Below are positions 59,932 to 64,000 of a DNA stretch of 64,000 nucleotides, piece by piece. Under the pieces are notes generated by a model, which was not told the DNA's origin, did not search any database, and was given only the letters and a program-made list of their open reading frames with translations. Position 1 is the stretch's first letter; each line of letters starts with the position of its first letter. The position numbers and the translations under genes were made by a program. This DNA is from Paenibacillus sp. YPG26 (GTDB taxonomy: Bacteria; Bacillota; Bacilli; Paenibacillales; Paenibacillaceae): NCBI RefSeq assembly GCF_023704175.1, contig NZ_CP084530.1:1572001-1636000 (forward strand). The letters run 5' to 3'.

Positions 59932-61379
59932 GCAGCTCTAATGAAAGCGGCAGGAAGAATCATTCCGCACCGGTAAGCCGCAGCGGAAGCCATAAAGCTA
60001 AAGGACCTGGGAATACCCGGCCGCCCAAGCCCGCCACCGCTCGTGAGGTGGCTCTCCAGGTGCTTACCCAGGTTGAAGAAGGGGGAGCGTACAGCAACCT
60101 CCAGTTGAACGGGGCATTGCAGAGAAGCGGATTATCCGGGCCGGATGCGGGACTTGCTACGGAGCTCGTATATGGTACCATTTCCCGGTTGTCGACGATC
60201 GACTATTTTCTGAATCAGTTTGTGGCCAAGGGCCTGAGGAAGCTGGAGCCCTGGGTACGCAATTTGCTTCGGCTGAGCTTCTATCAATTGCATTATTTGG
60301 ATAGAGTTCCTTCACATGCGGCGGTTAATGAGGCAGTGAATATTGCCAAAAAGAAGGGACATCAGGGTATCTCGGGGATGGTCAATGGTGTTCTGCGAAA
60401 TGTGCTTCGCCGCAAGGATGAACTGCGGCTTCCGGAAGGTCTTCCACCGGTTAAGCGGATTGCTCTGGAGTACGCCTATCCCGAATGGATGGTCGGCCGC
60501 TGGATCAAGCAGTATGGTGAGCAGGAGGCTGAAGCCATCTGCAGAGCGAACAATGAGCCGCCCTCGGTCAGTGTGCGGGTGAACCGGACAAAGATCAGCA
60601 GGGATGAGCTTATGGAGGACATGCGGGCCCAAGGACTCGATGCCCAGGCTTCTCGGGTATCGGAGGACGGCATTATTCTACGAAGCGGTGGCAATATGGC
60701 ACTTACGGATTGGTACCGGGAAGGGTATCTCTCCATTCAGGATGAGAGCTCGATGCTGGTGGCGGAAGCCGTTGATCCGGCGCCTGGAATGAGAATTCTG
60801 GATTGCTGCGCGGCCCCGGGCGGTAAGTCCTGCCACATGGCAGAGAAGCTGGGCGGAGCAGGAGAGATTATCGCTAACGATGTCCATCCTCATAAGGCGA
60901 AGCTGATCGAGGATCAAGCGTCCCGGCTTGAGCTGAACACGGTTCGGACAACAACCGGGGATGCCCTGCAGCTTGCAGGCAAGTATCCGCCTGAATCTTT
61001 TGACCGGATCCTGTTGGATGCTCCATGCTCAGGTCTGGGCGTGATCCGGCGGAAGCCTGATTTGAAATGGGCCAAGCAGCCAGAGGATATCGATGAGATA
61101 TCAGAGCTCCAAATCAAGCTTCTGGATGAAGTAGCCGGTCTGCTAAAGCCGGGCGGTATTCTTGTCTACAGCACCTGTACCGTAGAGAAGAGAGAGAATG
61201 AGCTCGTTGTAAAGGCTTTTCTGGGCAAGCATTCCGAGTTCGCCGAAGCTTCGGATCAACCGGGCAGCCTGGCACGGCTCGAAGCCGGGAAGCTTAGAGA
61301 AGGTGCCGGAATACAAATATTGCCTCAGGACTATCATTCGGACGGATTTTATATTGCCCGGCTTGTCAAACTAGGTTAA
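59928..61379 (+). CDS. rsmB: 16S rRNA (cytosine-967-C5) methyltransferase
   Basis: This 483-aa SAM-dependent RNA methyltransferase (Sun/RsmB) has an N-terminal NusB-like domain (residues 40-165) with YGTISRLSTIDYFLNQF, then the Rossmann domain with CCAAPGGKSCHMAEKL (SAM), LDAPCSGLGVIRRKPDLKW and YSTCTVEKRENE. The Cys residues in APCSG and STCT are the two active-site cysteines of this family. TTG 59928 overlaps the fmt stop; the first 38 residues are a basic, low-complexity extension. A terminator follows. Confidence 0.93.
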   Translation: MSSSNESGRKNHSAPVSRSGSHKAKGPGNTRPPKPATAREVALQVLTQVEEGGAYSNLQLNGALQRSGLSGPDAGLATELVYGTISRLSTIDYFLNQFVAKGLRKLEPWVRNLLRLSFYQLHYLDRVPSHAAVNEAVNIAKKKGHQGISGMVNGVLRNVLRRKDELRLPEGLPPVKRIALEYAYPEWMVGRWIKQYGEQEAEAICRANNEPPSVSVRVNRTKISRDELMEDMRAQGLDAQASRVSEDGIILRSGGNMALTDWYREGYLSIQDESSMLVAEAVDPAPGMRILDCCAAPGGKSCHMAEKLGGAGEIIANDVHPHKAKLIEDQASRLELNTVRTTTGDALQLAGKYPPESFDRILLDAPCSGLGVIRRKPDLKWAKQPEDIDEISELQIKLLDEVAGLLKPGGILVYSTCTVEKRENELVVKAFLGKHSEFAEASDQPGSLARLEAGKLREGAGIQILPQDYHSDGFYIARLVKLG

Positions 61380-61395
61380 TATGTCAGAAGGCATC

Positions 61396-61423
61396 CCCGC
61401 TGGAACTTTCCAGCGGGTTTTGC
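61396..61423 (+). terminator. Rho-independent terminator after rsmB
   Basis: CCCGCTGGAA and TTCCAGCGGG form a perfect 10-bp stem with a very short loop, followed by TTTTGC. Confidence 0.8.
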
Positions 61424-61507
61424 ACTTTAGTGTGAACAGTGTTTATGATAAAATGGGAAGAATGAATATAAGCTGGTGCTTAATTTAAATAGAACAGGTG
61501 TGTGATC

Positions 61508-62554
61508 ATGAAGCCTTTTATATATGATTTTACGTTAGAAGAACTGCAGGAATGGGCTGTATCCCAAGGTGAGCCGGCTTTCCGCGGAGGGCAAATCTTT
61601 GATTGGATCTATGTGAAGCGGGTTAATTCTTTTGACGAGATGACGAACTTGTCCAAGAGCCTGCGTGAGAAGCTGAAGGAGAATTTCCAGTTCATTACGC
61701 TGAACGAAATCACCAAGTTTGAATCAAAGGATGGAACCGTTAAGTTCCTGTTCGGTCTTCATGACGATCATGCAATTGAGACGGTAATTATGAAGCATAA
61801 CTACGGCAATAGTATCTGTGTAACTACCCAGGTCGGCTGCCGTGTGGGCTGTACGTTCTGTGCCTCCACACTCGGCGGATTAAAGCGGGATTTGACTGCG
61901 GGCGAGATTGTAGCCCAGGTTGTGCGGGCCCAGCAGATTCTGGATGAACGCGGTGAGCGTGTAAGCAGCATCGTAATTATGGGAACAGGTGAACCATTCG
62001 AGAATTATGAAGCGACCATGAAATTTTTGCGCTTGATGATCCATGAGAAGGGTTTGAATATTGGACAGCGGCATATTACTGTATCAACGAGCGGTATTGT
62101 GCCTAATATATATAAATTTGCAGATGAGGATACCCAGATTAATCTGGCTATATCCATTCATGCGCCGAATGATGCGCTTCGCTCGAAGCTTATGCCGGTT
62201 AACCGCCGTTTTCCGTTCGATGACGTGATGGAGTCCCTCAGGTATTACCAAGCTAAGACGGGGCGCCGGATTACGTTTGAATATGCGCTTATCGGTGGTG
62301 TGAACGACAGACCCGAGCATGCCGAGGAGCTTGCCAGTGTGCTGAAGAACATGCTCTGCCACGTCAATCTGATTCCGGTCAACTATGTTCCGGAGCGTAA
62401 GTACACTCGAACTTCCAGAAATGACATATTTCAATTCCAGCGTATATTGGCGGACAAGGGAATTAATGTGACGATTCGCCGGGAACAAGGTCATGATATC
62501 GCGGCAGCCTGCGGACAATTGCGGGCGAAGCATATGGAGTCTGGTGCGAGGTGA
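61508..62554 (+). CDS. rlmN: 23S rRNA (A2503-C2) / tRNA (A37-C2) methyltransferase RlmN
   Basis: This 348-aa radical-SAM enzyme methylates adenine C2 in rRNA and tRNA. The 4Fe-4S motif is CRVGCTFC near residue 110. [10 protein letters not shown] and STSGIVPNI contact SAM, and the methyl-carrying Cys is in the C-terminal AAACGQL. The second conserved Cys lies in that same tail (position about 337). ATG 61508 follows AGGTGTG; a GTG six bases upstream is also in frame. prpC follows after 6 bases. Confidence 0.94.
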   Translation: MKPFIYDFTLEELQEWAVSQGEPAFRGGQIFDWIYVKRVNSFDEMTNLSKSLREKLKENFQFITLNEITKFESKDGTVKFLFGLHDDHAIETVIMKHNYGNSICVTTQVGCRVGCTFCASTLGGLKRDLTAGEIVAQVVRAQQILDERGERVSSIVIMGTGEPFENYEATMKFLRLMIHEKGLNIGQRHITVSTSGIVPNIYKFADEDTQINLAISIHAPNDALRSKLMPVNRRFPFDDVMESLRYYQAKTGRRITFEYALIGGVNDRPEHAEELASVLKNMLCHVNLIPVNYVPERKYTRTSRNDIFQFQRILADKGINVTIRREQGHDIAAACGQLRAKHMESGAR

Positions 62555-62560
62555 TGAAAT

Positions 62561-63334
62561 TTGATAAATACGGTATATGTCAGTGATGTAGGACATGTTC
62601 GTTCGGTGAACGAGGATTCATCATGGGTAGCTAACTTGGAGCAAGGGTTCACTTTGGGTATTGTTGCAGATGGAATGGGTGGACATCAGGCCGGAGACAC
62701 AGCCAGCAGGCTTGCTGTTGAGACCATTGTATCCGATCTGCAGTCTCTCCCCAGGGCAACCTCTCCTGAGCTTCGGCGCGAAGCTCTCAGGAAGGCGATC
62801 CTGCATGCCAATGAGGTGGTGTTCCAGACCGCTTCGGCAAGTGTTGAATATCACAATATGGGAACTACCGTTGTGGCGATTCTAATGGATCGCCGTGAAG
62901 GTATTATCGGTCATATTGGAGACAGCCGTGCTTATTTGTTCAGGCAGGGAAATATTACCCAGCTGACAGAGGATCATACCTTGGTCAATGAACTCGTCAA
63001 AAGCCGCCAAATCAGTGAAGAAGAGGCATACAATCATCCGCGCAGAAATGTAATTACCCGGGCGTTAGGGACAGATGCTAAGGTGGACGTGGATCTAATT
63101 CATGTTGCGCTGAAGGAAGGCGATATTCTCCTTCTCTGCAGTGATGGACTTAGCAGCTATGTCTCCAAGCATAAGATGGCCCAGACTGTAGGACTGCCTA
63201 ATGTGTCCCTCAAAGACCGGGCAGATCATCTTCTGCAGCTAGCCCTTGATGTAGGCGGAGAAGATAATATTACTGTGGCTTTATTTGAAATACCGGGTGC
63301 GGCTGGGGCCAGTGCAAAGGAGTGGACAACATGA
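62561..63334 (+). CDS. prpC: PP2C-type protein serine/threonine phosphatase PrpC
   Basis: This 257-aa Mn-dependent phosphatase reverses PrkC phosphorylation. The metal-binding motifs are [46 protein letters not shown] and [11 protein letters not shown]. It starts at TTG 62561 with GAGGTGATG upstream, 6 bases after rlmN. The stop overlaps the prkC start in ATGA, as in B. subtilis. The kinase-phosphatase pair regulates wall metabolism, translation and spore germination. Confidence 0.94.
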   Translation: MINTVYVSDVGHVRSVNEDSSWVANLEQGFTLGIVADGMGGHQAGDTASRLAVETIVSDLQSLPRATSPELRREALRKAILHANEVVFQTASASVEYHNMGTTVVAILMDRREGIIGHIGDSRAYLFRQGNITQLTEDHTLVNELVKSRQISEEEAYNHPRRNVITRALGTDAKVDVDLIHVALKEGDILLLCSDGLSSYVSKHKMAQTVGLPNVSLKDRADHLLQLALDVGGEDNITVALFEIPGAAGASAKEWTT

Positions 63335-64000
63335 TCGGACACGAATTGGGCGGTCGATATCAAATCATTGAACGAATTGGCGGAGGCGGAATGGCGCTTG
63401 TGTACAAGGCCCAGGACATTCTTCTTGGACGCAATGTGGCTATTAAGGTGCTGCGCCAACAATTTGTGCACGATGAGGAATTTATCCGCCGGTTCCGGCG
63501 GGAGGCGCAGTCCGCTGCATCTCTGTCTCATCCAAATGTCGTAAATATTTATGATGTGGGCCAGGAAGATGACATTCATTATATCGTTATGGAGTATATT
63601 GAAGGCCAGAATTTGAATGAGATTATCAAAGAACGCGCCCCGCTCCAGGTGGATGAGGCCGTTCGAATTGCCTCACAAATATGTGATGCCCTTGATCATG
63701 CTCATCATCATCAGATTATTCATCGGGATATTAAGCCTCATAATATATTAATTGGACGCAATGGACGGGTTAAGGTCACGGATTTCGGTATCGCCCGCGC
63801 CGCGTCTTCGGCAACGATTACTCAAACGGGATCCGTGGTAGGATCTGTACATTATTTCTCTCCTGAGCATGCTAAAGGCGTGGTGACGGGGGAGAAATCG
63901 GACTTATACTCACTTGGGATTGTACTGTATGAGATGCTGACCTCCAAGCTTCCTTTTCTGGGTGAAAGTCCAATCAGCGTAGCGTTGAAGCATCTCCAGG
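63331..64000 (+). CDS. prkC: PASTA-type Ser/Thr protein kinase PrkC, N-terminal part
   Basis: ATG 63331 overlaps the prpC stop by 4 bases; 223 codons are in the window, and the frame is open at the edge. The eukaryote-like kinase domain has the glycine loop [12 protein letters not shown], the ATP Lys in NVAIKVL, the catalytic [15 protein letters not shown] and the APE-equivalent SPEHAKG. The activation loop holds several Thr and Ser ([10 protein letters not shown]), the autophosphorylation region in B. subtilis PrkC. A membrane helix and PASTA repeats are expected beyond the window, which cannot be verified here. Confidence 0.94.
   Translation, partial: MIGHELGGRYQIIERIGGGGMALVYKAQDILLGRNVAIKVLRQQFVHDEEFIRRFRREAQSAASLSHPNVVNIYDVGQEDDIHYIVMEYIEGQNLNEIIKERAPLQVDEAVRIASQICDALDHAHHHQIIHRDIKPHNILIGRNGRVKVTDFGIARAASSATITQTGSVVGSVHYFSPEHAKGVVTGEKSDLYSLGIVLYEMLTSKLPFLGESPISVALKHLQ

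Overview
The window comes from a Gram-positive, spore-former-type Firmicute. The best guess is Paenibacillus or a close relative in the Paenibacillaceae. The reasons are strong AGGAGG-type ribosome sites, some GTG and TTG starts, a tyrosine T-box, CcpA/cre regulation, RicF/YlbG, RemA, YlaN, PrpC/PrkC, and gene orders shared with Bacillus subtilis in a genome of intermediate G+C. The assignment is by recognition of families and synteny; no search was run.

Layout. 1-9.9 kb: scattered housekeeping genes (MBL-fold start, DUF1292, arginine decarboxylase speA, an MFS transporter, yktB, gnd) and a shikimate pair aroK-aroA with a CoA-binding protein. 10-24.7 kb: a carbon-control region with ptsI, ccpA, mtnN, acuA-acuC divergent from acsA (perfect cre site between them), a large class A PBP with fibronectin-type repeats, T-box-tyrS and the convergent rpsD. 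25-35 kb: a GAF-GGDEF diguanylate cyclase, a lipoprotein, an M29 aminopeptidase, an HPr-like protein without the phosphorylatable histidine, ylaN, a Ca2+/H+ antiporter, an Asp23 protein, yugN-ftsW and an M20 amidohydrolase. 35-42 kb: a bacterial XPB-type helicase overlapping a large helicase-associated partner gene, then ricF-ylbG, an orphan gene, a LysR regulator and a PHP phosphoesterase. 42-64 kb: the conserved block known in B. subtilis as yloA-yloB-yloC-remA-gmk-rpoZ-coaBC-priA-def-fmt-rsmB-rlmN-prpC-prkC. Here it is interrupted by dapF, an acquired AT-rich island and a homocysteine methyltransferase/MTHF reductase gene. prkC runs off the end.

The least ordinary stretches are: (i) 47.9-49.5 kb, where the 5' part of a group II intron begins directly behind the dapF terminator, its reverse transcriptase is cut after a few codons, and an AT-rich secreted-protein gene follows that carries two in-frame stops but no frameshift; (ii) the 740-base priA-def gap, a mosaic of hairpins, a repeated hairpin with a compensatory base-pair change, a 15-bp inverted repeat and a 37-base tandem repeat; (iii) the His-less HPr-like gene; (iv) a divergent EPSP synthase; (v) the XPB helicase operon. 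No CRISPR array, prophage, complete transposon, rRNA or tRNA gene was seen.
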